A DNA stretch of 11,873 bases from Anaerolineaceae bacterium (lineage in GTDB: Bacteria > Chloroflexota > Anaerolineae > JAAYZQ01): positions 1 through 11,873 of the forward strand of contig JAAYZQ010000175.1 in NCBI GenBank assembly GCA_012514775.1, given 5' to 3'. The translations under genes were made by a program, and so were the position numbers. Below, piece by piece: positions 7,240-11,873 of this stretch. The stretch's first letter is position 1. Each line of letters begins with the position of its first letter. The notes under the pieces were generated by a model. That model ran no database searches. It saw only the letters and a program-made list of their open reading frames with translations, and had not been told where the DNA came from.

Positions 7240-7344
7240 GTAGGGGCGAACCCCACCTGCACGGCGGGCACACTTGCCCGGGGCAGCGCCAGGGGGCACC
7301 AGTGTTGCGGTCGCCTGTTGGGCGGATGCAAGGCCTGCCCCTAC
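7240..7344. repeat. 105-bp element with inverted GTAGGGGC ends (MITE/REP-like)
   Basis: GTAGGGGC (7240-7247) is exactly inverted as GCCCCTAC (7337-7344). Inside, CGGGCA/TGCCCG (7265-7270/7275-7280) forms a further hairpin. Read on the minus strand it starts GTAGGGGCAGGCCTTGCATC, a style of dispersed intergenic repeat I recall from Chloroflexota and other environmental genomes. It occupies most of the 269-base gap between the anti-sigma and bactofilin-like genes. No transposase is present. It may be non-autonomous mobile DNA or a structured leader. Confidence 0.6.
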
Positions 7345-7382
7345 CCTGAATGATCGAGATGATACGGCGTTTGCGGGAATAC

Positions 7383-7389
7383 GAGGAGG
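7383..7389 (+). promoter_or_regulatory. Ribosome binding site choosing the GTG start of the bactofilin-like gene
   Basis: GAGGAGG lies 5 bases before GTG 7395. The protein from that GTG begins with a textbook signal peptide, whereas the open frame extends back to ATG 7350 with a charged, non-signal-like sequence. I therefore place the start at 7395. Confidence 0.85.
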
Positions 7390-7394
7390 AAGTT

Positions 7395-8732
7395 GTGAAA
7401 AAGATCGGCTTGTTGTTGGGTTTGATGCTCGTGATGCTGCTCTGGCCGGCGGGCGCCGTCCTGGCCGACGGCCCGGTGGTGCAGCAGGACGGGGGAAGGG
7501 TCTATTTCGACGAGGACGTGACGCTGGAGCCGGGCGAGGTGACCAGGGGGAGCCTGGGCCTGGTGAACGGCGATCTCACCGTACCGGCGGGCAGCACCGT
7601 CCGCGGCGACGTCTTTGTCACCAACGGCGATGCGGACATTGCCGGGCGCGTGGAGGGCAACGTGGCCGTCGTGAGCGGCGACCTGACCCTGGCGTCCGGC
7701 AGCGAGGTGCGAGGCGACGTTCTGACCACGGCGGGCAGCGCCGACATGGCGGGCATCGTCATGGGCGACGTCTCGACCATGTTTGGCGACCTGCATCTGC
7801 GCGGCTCGGCGGCGCTCCACGGCAACCTGACGGTCGTGTCGGGAACCATGGTCCGCGACGAGGGCGCCCAGGTGCTGGGTGAGACCATACCCGACCTGAA
7901 GCTGCCCAGGCTCCGCGAGTTGGAGCGGGCCTTGCCCATCGTGCCGGCGGTGCCCGTGATTCCGCCCGTACCCGAGATCCGGCCTATACCAGAGATCCCG
8001 CCCGTACCCGAGATCCCGGCGGTGCCCGCCGTGCCCATACGGCCCCACCGCGACAGCTTTGGTCACCAGGCGGGCCGCTTCATGGCGCGGGCCATGGGCG
8101 CGGGCCTCATGACGCTCCTGGCCGTGGCCGTGGGCCTGCTCCTGGTCCTTATCTGGCCGCGGCAGGTCCGGCGGGTGGGTGAGTGCATCACCCTGATGCC
8201 CCTGCAGAGCTTGGGCCTGGGGCTGCTGACCCTCCTGCTGGCCGCGGGGTTGGAGGCGTTGGCCGCGGTGCTGATGATCCTGATCATCCTGGTAGCCGCG
8301 CTGCTCATGAGCACCGTCGTGCTCATCCCCATCGGCCTGCTGCTCCTCCTGCTGGCCGGCCTCGTGTTGCTGCCGGTGCCCCTGGCGCTGGTGGGGGCCG
8401 TGATGCTCGGCTGGGTCGGCCTGGCGGAGGTCGTCGGACAGCGGGTGCTCCACGCCCTGAAGGCGCGGGAGATCAAGACGCTGGGCTCGGTGCTGGTGGG
8501 CATGCTCCTCACCGGCGCGTTGGTGGCCATGCTCTGGATCGTGGAGCCGGTGTGCTGCGGCTGGCTGCTGGCCGTGCTGCTCAGCAGCGTGGGCCTGGGC
8601 GCCGCGTTCCACACGCGCTTTGGCCGCCAGCCCTGCCAGCGCGGGCAGGCCGTTGCCCCCGCGGGCGACACCCTGCCCCCGGAGGCCATGGACGACGAGG
8701 CGGGCGAGCCCGACGTGCCCGCCGCGCCCTAG
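7395..8732 (+). CDS. Exported bactofilin-like repeat protein with C-terminal membrane domain
   Basis: A 445-residue protein starting at GTG. Residues 1-24 form a signal peptide (MKKIG..., cut after AVLA). Residues about 45-165 consist of short beta repeats of the kind seen in polymer-forming cytoskeletal (bactofilin, DUF583) proteins: GDLTVPAGSTVRGDVFVTNG, then similar turns with GDV/GNL/GDL every 15-20 residues, expected to fold as a right-handed beta-helix. A Pro-rich rod (about 184-217, hexapeptide PPVPEI/RPIPEI) links to several hydrophobic segments (about 236-254, 270-335, 336-350, 365-400). A short Pro/acid tail ends the protein. Unlike classical cytoplasmic bactofilins, the repeat domain is probably outside the membrane. 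It follows the ECF sigma/anti-sigma pair and is a likely member or target of that regulon; a role in envelope architecture is inference. An intrinsic terminator follows. Confidence 0.85.
   Translation: MKKIGLLLGLMLVMLLWPAGAVLADGPVVQQDGGRVYFDEDVTLEPGEVTRGSLGLVNGDLTVPAGSTVRGDVFVTNGDADIAGRVEGNVAVVSGDLTLASGSEVRGDVLTTAGSADMAGIVMGDVSTMFGDLHLRGSAALHGNLTVVSGTMVRDEGAQVLGETIPDLKLPRLRELERALPIVPAVPVIPPVPEIRPIPEIPPVPEIPAVPAVPIRPHRDSFGHQAGRFMARAMGAGLMTLLAVAVGLLLVLIWPRQVRRVGECITLMPLQSLGLGLLTLLLAAGLEALAAVLMILIILVAALLMSTVVLIPIGLLLLLLAGLVLLPVPLALVGAVMLGWVGLAEVVGQRVLHALKAREIKTLGSVLVGMLLTGALVAMLWIVEPVCCGWLLAVLLSSVGLGAAFHTRFGRQPCQRGQAVAPAGDTLPPEAMDDEAGEPDVPAAP
7962..8015 (+). repeat. Three 18-bp units encoding a Pro-rich hexapeptide repeat
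   Basis: Three 18-base units encode PPVPEI, RPIPEI and PPVPEI. The first and third units (7962-7979 and 7998-8015) are identical in DNA; the middle one is diverged. They build the extended linker between the beta-repeat and membrane domains. Confidence 0.85.
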
Positions 8733-8744
8733 AAGCGTACCTGA

Positions 8745-8842
8745 CCCGGGAGCCCGTTTGTAGTGCGCGGCCAGGTCCCCGACTAACGCAACGCGGACGC
8801 GGGGCCACCGCCCTTCTGTTACAAACAATAGGGACTCCCGGG
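8745..8842. repeat. Large nested imperfect hairpin in the 3' region (98 bp)
   Basis: Successive complementary blocks: CCCGGGAG (8745-8752)/CTCCCGGG (8835-8842); CCC (8753-8755)/GGG (8831-8833); GTTTGTA (8756-8762)/TACAAAC (8820-8826); GCGG (8767-8770)/CCGC (8808-8811); GGTCCCCG (8774-8781, one bulged T)/CGGGGCC (8800-8806). That gives about 29 potential base pairs around an 18-base loop. It begins 12 bases after the bactofilin-like stop codon and precedes the terminator hairpin. It could be a structured 3' UTR, a small RNA or a palindromic repeat; its GTAGTGCGCG start resembles the AGTGCGCG at the left window edge. Confidence 0.65.
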
Positions 8843-8849
8843 ACCTTGC

Positions 8850-8886
8850 CGGGCGCCGAATCCGCGTGGATCCGGCGCCCGTTTTT
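8850..8886 (+). terminator. Strong Rho-independent terminator
   Basis: CGGGCGCCG (8850-8858) pairs perfectly with CGGCGCCCG (8873-8881). After one A/C mismatch the inner arms ATCC (8860-8863) and GGAT (8868-8871) pair around GCGT. TTTTT follows at 8882-8886. This ends the sigma/anti-sigma/bactofilin-like unit and separates it from the next promoter. Confidence 0.92.
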
Positions 8887-8899
8887 CTCTCCCCCGTTC

Positions 8900-8927
8900 T
8901 TGGCTCTTCCCCGAACTATGGTATAAT
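8900..8927 (+). promoter_or_regulatory. Extended -10 promoter giving a probable leaderless mRNA
   Basis: TTGGCT (8900-8905), a 16-base spacer and a perfect TATAAT (8922-8927) with the extended TG at 8919-8920. The next gene's ATG is at 8934, six bases after the -10 box, exactly where transcription should begin. No ribosome binding site fits in between. Confidence 0.82.
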
Positions 8928-8933
8928 AGCCGC

Positions 8934-9809
8934 ATGGAACCGTCAATTACCGGTCGCCTGCTCGGGCTGCAGGCGCGCGTGGCCCGTCCCTTCTGGGGGT
9001 TGATGGGCGCCTGGTCGGTGCTCTGCGGGGCCCTGGCCTCCAACGGGCTGCGGGCAGAGGGAGAGGACGTCCTGACCCTGGCTCTCGTGTTGCTCCTGGC
9101 CGACGTCGCCTGGGGGACCCTCTGGGACCTGGCGGCGGGCACCGACTGGCTTGGCTCGCTGGCGACGGACTGGCCGCCACGGCGGCCGGGCGGGCTGCGA
9201 GGCCTGCCCTACACCCAGCGCCGGGCGCCGGCCGGCCGCCTGCTGCGGAGCACGAACCGCCTGGCGGGCTGGTGGCGCGAGAGCTTTTGGCCCCAGGCAG
9301 GTGGCGCCCTCCTCGCGCTCCTGGCTTCGGCGCTGCTGGCGGCCGTCCTGACCCTCCTCCTCCCCGTGGCGCTGCGCCCCCTGAACGCCATCGTGGTGGC
9401 CCTCCTCGGCCTGGGAGTCGCCGCCCGGCGGCACGGGCGGGAGCTGCTGGCGGGCGAGGCCCTGGCCAGCGTGGGGCTCGGCTGGCTGGCCGGGCACCTG
9501 GCCTTTGCGCCCGCCGAGGGCACCAGCGTGCTGCTGGCCCTCTGCCTGGCCGTGGCCGCCTGGGGCGGGCTGCGCCTGGCCGGCGGCCTCCGCGGGGCGC
9601 TGCTGCCCCTGAACGGCGGGCAGGTGGCGGCCATCGCGCTCCTGGCAGCCGTCAAGCAGCCGCTGCCCGCGGGCCTGCTGGGCCTGCTGCTCCTGGGGCA
9701 GATCGCCCTGCAACCCTCCCTGGGCGAGGCCGAGCCGGCCATCGTCGCGCGCCGCACCTGGCCGTGGCTGATGGCCGCCATGCTCGTGGCGGCCCTGGCT
9801 GTCCCGTGA
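8934..9809 (+). CDS. Polytopic membrane protein of unknown function
   Basis: A 291-residue, Leu/Ala-rich protein with about eight predicted membrane segments (roughly 19-37, 46-66, 121-143, 147-163, 177-192, 198-218, 228-258, 276-291). A polar cytoplasmic or external loop (67-120) is rich in Arg and Trp. I do not recognise the family. The arrangement loosely recalls UbiA-like prenyltransferases, but the NDxxDxxxD-type metal motifs are not visible, so I do not assign that function. The start at ATG 8934 is supported by the promoter immediately upstream, which implies translation without a Shine-Dalgarno leader. It is the first gene of a four-gene coupled operon; its stop overlaps the methyltransferase start by four bases (GTGA). 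It might form a membrane platform or transporter for the enzymes downstream. Confidence 0.8.
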   Translation: MEPSITGRLLGLQARVARPFWGLMGAWSVLCGALASNGLRAEGEDVLTLALVLLLADVAWGTLWDLAAGTDWLGSLATDWPPRRPGGLRGLPYTQRRAPAGRLLRSTNRLAGWWRESFWPQAGGALLALLASALLAAVLTLLLPVALRPLNAIVVALLGLGVAARRHGRELLAGEALASVGLGWLAGHLAFAPAEGTSVLLALCLAVAAWGGLRLAGGLRGALLPLNGGQVAAIALLAAVKQPLPAGLLGLLLLGQIALQPSLGEAEPAIVARRTWPWLMAAMLVAALAVP

Positions 9810-10675
9810 ACCCCGTCTGGTTTCTGGTGGGCGGCGGCACCGCCGGGCTCGCCCTCCTCGTCTACTGGCAGATGATCGTTGCCGAGGGCACCTACCTGGG
9901 GCCGCGGGTGGTCGCCTGGACCTACGACCTGGTGGCCAGCCGCTACGACGACATCAAGCAGTTCAACCCCCGGGACGAGAGCTGGTTCGTGGCCGGGCCG
10001 CTGCTGCGGGCCCTGGACGGCGTCGAGCGCCCCCTGGTCCTGGACGTGGCGACGGGCACGGGGCGCCTGCCCCTGGCCCTGCTGCGGGAGCACCTGGCGG
10101 CGCGGGGCGGGCGCATCGCCGGGCTGGACCTGTCGCCGGGCATGCTGCGCCGGGCGCGGGCCAAGCTGCGCCTCCACGGCGACGCGGTGCGCCTCATCCG
10201 CCACGACGCCAGCCGGCTGCCCTTCGAGGATGGGACCTTTGACGCCGTCACCTGCCTGGAGTCGCTGGAGTTCATGCCCCGGCCCCAGGCAGTGCTCCGC
10301 GAGATGGTGCGCGTCCTGGCGCCGGGAGGCGTCCTGTTGGTCACCAACCGGGTGGGCGCCGAGGCGCGGTTCCTGCCCGGGCGGGCCCTGGCGCGGCCCC
10401 ACTTCCAGGCGTTGATGGAGGCGCTGCCCCTGCGCGAGGTCGAGATCCGCCCCTGGCAGGCCAGCTATGACCTGTCGACGGCCCGCAAGGAGGGGGCGGC
10501 GCGCCCGCCGGGCAGCGGCGTCCGGGACCCCCTCTTGCTCTTGCTCTGCCCGGCCTGTGGCGGCCGCCTGGCGCGGGCCGGGACCGGACTGGCCTGCCCG
10601 GGCTGCACCCGCCACTACGCGTTGGACGACGGAATTGCGGACCTGGTGATCGCCAGGGAGCGAATTGGAACATGA
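9806..10675 (+). CDS. Membrane-anchored class I SAM methyltransferase with C-terminal zinc ribbon
   Basis: 289 residues from GTG 9806. One N-terminal membrane helix (about 3-22) is followed by a Rossmann methyltransferase domain (about 35-215): motif I VLDVATGTGRLP (78-89) binds S-adenosylmethionine, D108 in GLDLSPGML marks the ribose-binding acidic end of strand 2, HDASRLPFEDGTFDAVT (133-149) covers motifs II/III, and VLAPGGVLLVTNR (170-182) follows. The C-terminus has a four-cysteine ribbon, CPAC (248-251) and CPGC (264-267), followed by YALDDGIADL, resembling Trm112/RlmA-type zinc ribbons. Those usually stand alone or at the N-terminus, so this order is unusual. The UbiE-like core suggests a small-molecule or lipid substrate, the ribbon a nucleic-acid or protein partner; I cannot choose. 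There is no Shine-Dalgarno site, so translation is coupled through the GTGA overlap. The next gene overlaps by ATGA. Confidence 0.88.
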   Translation: MNPVWFLVGGGTAGLALLVYWQMIVAEGTYLGPRVVAWTYDLVASRYDDIKQFNPRDESWFVAGPLLRALDGVERPLVLDVATGTGRLPLALLREHLAARGGRIAGLDLSPGMLRRARAKLRLHGDAVRLIRHDASRLPFEDGTFDAVTCLESLEFMPRPQAVLREMVRVLAPGGVLLVTNRVGAEARFLPGRALARPHFQALMEALPLREVEIRPWQASYDLSTARKEGAARPPGSGVRDPLLLLLCPACGGRLARAGTGLACPGCTRHYALDDGIADLVIARERIGT

Positions 10676-11205
10676 AGATCGGGATCATCGCTGATACACA
10701 CATTCCGGAGCTTTCCCCCGTCCTGCCCGCACGCATCGCCGAGACGTTTCGCGGGCTGGACATCATCCTGCACGCGGGCGACGTCTGCGAGCTGGCCGTC
10801 CTGCAAGAGTTCCAGGAGACCTATACCCTGACCTTTGCCGTCCACGGCGAGGGCGACAGCGAGGCGGTGCGGGCCTACCTGGACGAGAAGCGGGTGGTGC
10901 GCTTTGGCGAGCGGCGCGTGGGCATGATCCACGGACACCAGGCCGGCGCGCGGTCCCGGGGCGGGCTGCGGCGCCTCCTGGGCGGTCCGGCCCCGTCGCT
11001 GCCCGATTACCTCCTGGCCCAGTTTCGCGATGAAGACGTCCACGCCATCGTCTTCGGGCACACCCACCGGCCCTACGTGCGCATGCACGGTGGGGTGCTG
11101 CTCTTTAACCCGGGGGCCGCCTTGCCCGGCCCCGACCGCCAGCCCACGGTGGGTATCCTGGACGTGGGCCAGCGGAACATCACCGGCAAGATCATTCCCC
11201 TCTGA
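10672..11205 (+). CDS. YfcE/MJ0936-type metallophosphoesterase
   Basis: 177 residues with the calcineurin-like phosphoesterase fold: D8-x-H10 (ADTH), G36-D37 (HAGDV), H87-G-H89 (MIHGHQ) and G129-H130-T131-H132 (GHTHRP), then FNPGA (145-149). The family binds two divalent metals and cleaves phosphodiesters or phosphomonoesters. The usual GNxD block, where Asn is a metal ligand and transition-state contact, reads HGEGD (58-62), so the Asn is replaced by Glu at position 60. All other ligands are present, so the enzyme may still be active with altered metal or substrate use. Length is normal. The start overlaps the methyltransferase stop (ATGA), and the stop shares one base with the next ATG (TGATG). 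The substrate is unknown. Confidence 0.92.
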   Translation: MKIGIIADTHIPELSPVLPARIAETFRGLDIILHAGDVCELAVLQEFQETYTLTFAVHGEGDSEAVRAYLDEKRVVRFGERRVGMIHGHQAGARSRGGLRRLLGGPAPSLPDYLLAQFRDEDVHAIVFGHTHRPYVRMHGGVLLFNPGAALPGPDRQPTVGILDVGQRNITGKIIPL

Positions 11206-11873
11206 TGGCGCCGCCCGGCACGTGCCGGGCCTGCGGCCGTTTTGTAGGCCCCGAGACGAGGTGCCCGTACTGCGGTGCGGGCGGGCGAGTGGCCCTGCGG
11301 TCCCTGCGCTGGGCCGGCCTGGCGCTGGCCGCCGCGGGGGTGGCCGTTCTCCTGATCCTGGCGGGCAGCAGCCGCGTGCCCGTGGCGCGCATCGGCGACC
11401 TGGAGCCAGCCATGAACTGGGCCTACGTGCGGGTGGAGGGCACCGTTTCCCGTCAGCCGGCCGTCGATCCGGAGAGCGGCGCCCTGAAGCTCTGGCTGCG
11501 CGACGAGACGGGCGAGATCCTGGCCATGGCCTACCGCGCCGAGGCCGAGGCGCTGCGGGCCGCGGGCCGGGTGCCGGTCATGGGCGACGGGCTGGCCCTG
11601 GAGGGCACGCTGCGGGTGCGGGAAGAGTTCTGCACCCTGACCATCAATCTCCCCGATGCGGTCGAGGTCCGGTCGGCGGAACCGGCGGCCGCGACCATCG
11701 ACGAGGTGCACGCCGGGCTCGCCGCCCTCGCCGGGCACAAGGTGCGGCTGCGGGGCGTCGTGCGCGGGCTGCGGAGCCCCTACGCGGGCCTGCAGCTCCT
11801 CAGCCTGCGCGACGAGACGGCTGCCATCGAAGTGGTGCTGCCTGCGGCCCCCGAAGCGGTGCTGCCTGCGGCC
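11205..11873 (+). CDS. Zinc-ribbon, transmembrane, OB-fold-like protein (partial, runs off window)
   Basis: At least 223 residues, open to the last base of the window. The N-terminus has a four-cysteine zinc ribbon: CRAC (C7, C10) and CPYC (C20, C23). One membrane helix follows (about 36-54). Two similar beta-rich segments then appear: about 64-150 (VRVEGTVSR..., LKLWLRDETGEI) and from about 164 (HKVRLRGVVRG..., LQLLSLRDETAAIEV). The V(R)x(R)GxV... LRDETxxI pattern resembles OB-fold (tRNA-anti-like) nucleic-acid or oligosaccharide-binding modules, and the duplication suggests two OB domains on the far side of the membrane. The ATG at 11205 overlaps the phosphoesterase stop by one base. I do not recognise a named family. 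Placement in the operon suggests it works with the methyltransferase and phosphoesterase. Confidence 0.78.
   Translation, partial: MAPPGTCRACGRFVGPETRCPYCGAGGRVALRSLRWAGLALAAAGVAVLLILAGSSRVPVARIGDLEPAMNWAYVRVEGTVSRQPAVDPESGALKLWLRDETGEILAMAYRAEAEALRAAGRVPVMGDGLALEGTLRVREEFCTLTINLPDAVEVRSAEPAAATIDEVHAGLAALAGHKVRLRGVVRGLRSPYAGLQLLSLRDETAAIEVVLPAAPEAVLPAA
11829..11873 (+). repeat. 24-bp in-frame tandem repeat at the window edge
   Basis: A 24-base unit beginning GAAG(T/C)GGTGCTGCC occupies 11829-11852 and restarts at 11853, running 21 bases to the window end with one substitution. It encodes E(V/A)VLPAAP repeats. The true copy number lies outside the window. Confidence 0.8.

Noticed and set aside
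7962..8015. Short direct repeats as a CRISPR array
   Set aside because: Units are contiguous, in frame and encode a Pro-rich linker; there are no spacers and no cas genes.
7341..8828. Minus-strand 495-codon frame opposite the bactofilin-like gene
   Set aside because: His/Gln/Arg-rich low-complexity translation with no domain; the plus strand has a signal peptide, repeats, membrane helices and a good ribosome site.
9209..10615. Minus-strand 468-codon frame opposite the membrane protein and methyltransferase
   Set aside because: Shadow of two coupled plus-strand genes; Arg/Ala/Gln-rich with no motif and no plausible ribosome site.
1..11873. tRNA, rRNA, transposase or integrase genes
   Set aside because: I saw no cloverleaf, rRNA segments or recombinase motifs when reading both strands; the repeats here lack any linked mobility gene.

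Overview
The window is high-GC bacterial chromosomal DNA. The gene style suggests Chloroflexota, probably the Anaerolineae: a soluble double-GAF NarX-type kinase, M28 lipoprotein peptidases, a bactofilin-like repeat fused to a membrane domain, and dispersed inverted repeats with GTAG.../...CTAC ends. This assignment is inferred from gene content; no marker gene is present to prove it.

Left part (minus strand). Positions 136-2539 hold a two-gene two-component system: a GAF-GAF-HisKA_3 sensor kinase (transcribed first) and a NarL/FixJ response regulator four bases downstream. A near-consensus sigma-70 promoter (TTGACA-N17-TACAAT) lies just before the kinase. The same strand then carries a second pair (5773 to 2748): a large secreted M28 metallopeptidase lipoprotein with an extra C-terminal domain, coupled by a TGATG junction to a small HExxH putative zinc peptidase. 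This pair is clearly more GC-rich than the two-component genes.

Middle (plus strand). Divergent from the M28 gene, an ECF sigma factor (5960-6517) is followed by its probable zinc-binding, membrane-bound anti-sigma factor (6541-7125). After a 269-base gap containing a 105-bp element with inverted GTAGGGGC ends comes an exported bactofilin-like repeat protein with a Pro-rich linker and a multi-pass membrane domain (7395-8732). The three resemble an envelope-stress or envelope-architecture cassette. It closes with a large nested hairpin (8745-8842) and a strong intrinsic terminator (8850-8886).

Right part (plus strand). An extended -10 promoter at 8900-8927 sits so close to the next ATG that the mRNA is probably leaderless. 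It drives a tightly coupled operon with overlaps of 4, 4 and 1 bases: a polytopic membrane protein, a membrane-anchored SAM methyltransferase with a C-terminal zinc ribbon, a YfcE/MJ0936-type phosphoesterase, and a zinc-ribbon/TM/OB-fold-like protein that runs off the window. This conserved-looking but uncharacterised operon and the ECF/bactofilin-like cassette are the best candidates for undescribed biology. Most long overlapping frames on the opposite strands are high-GC shadow ORFs.
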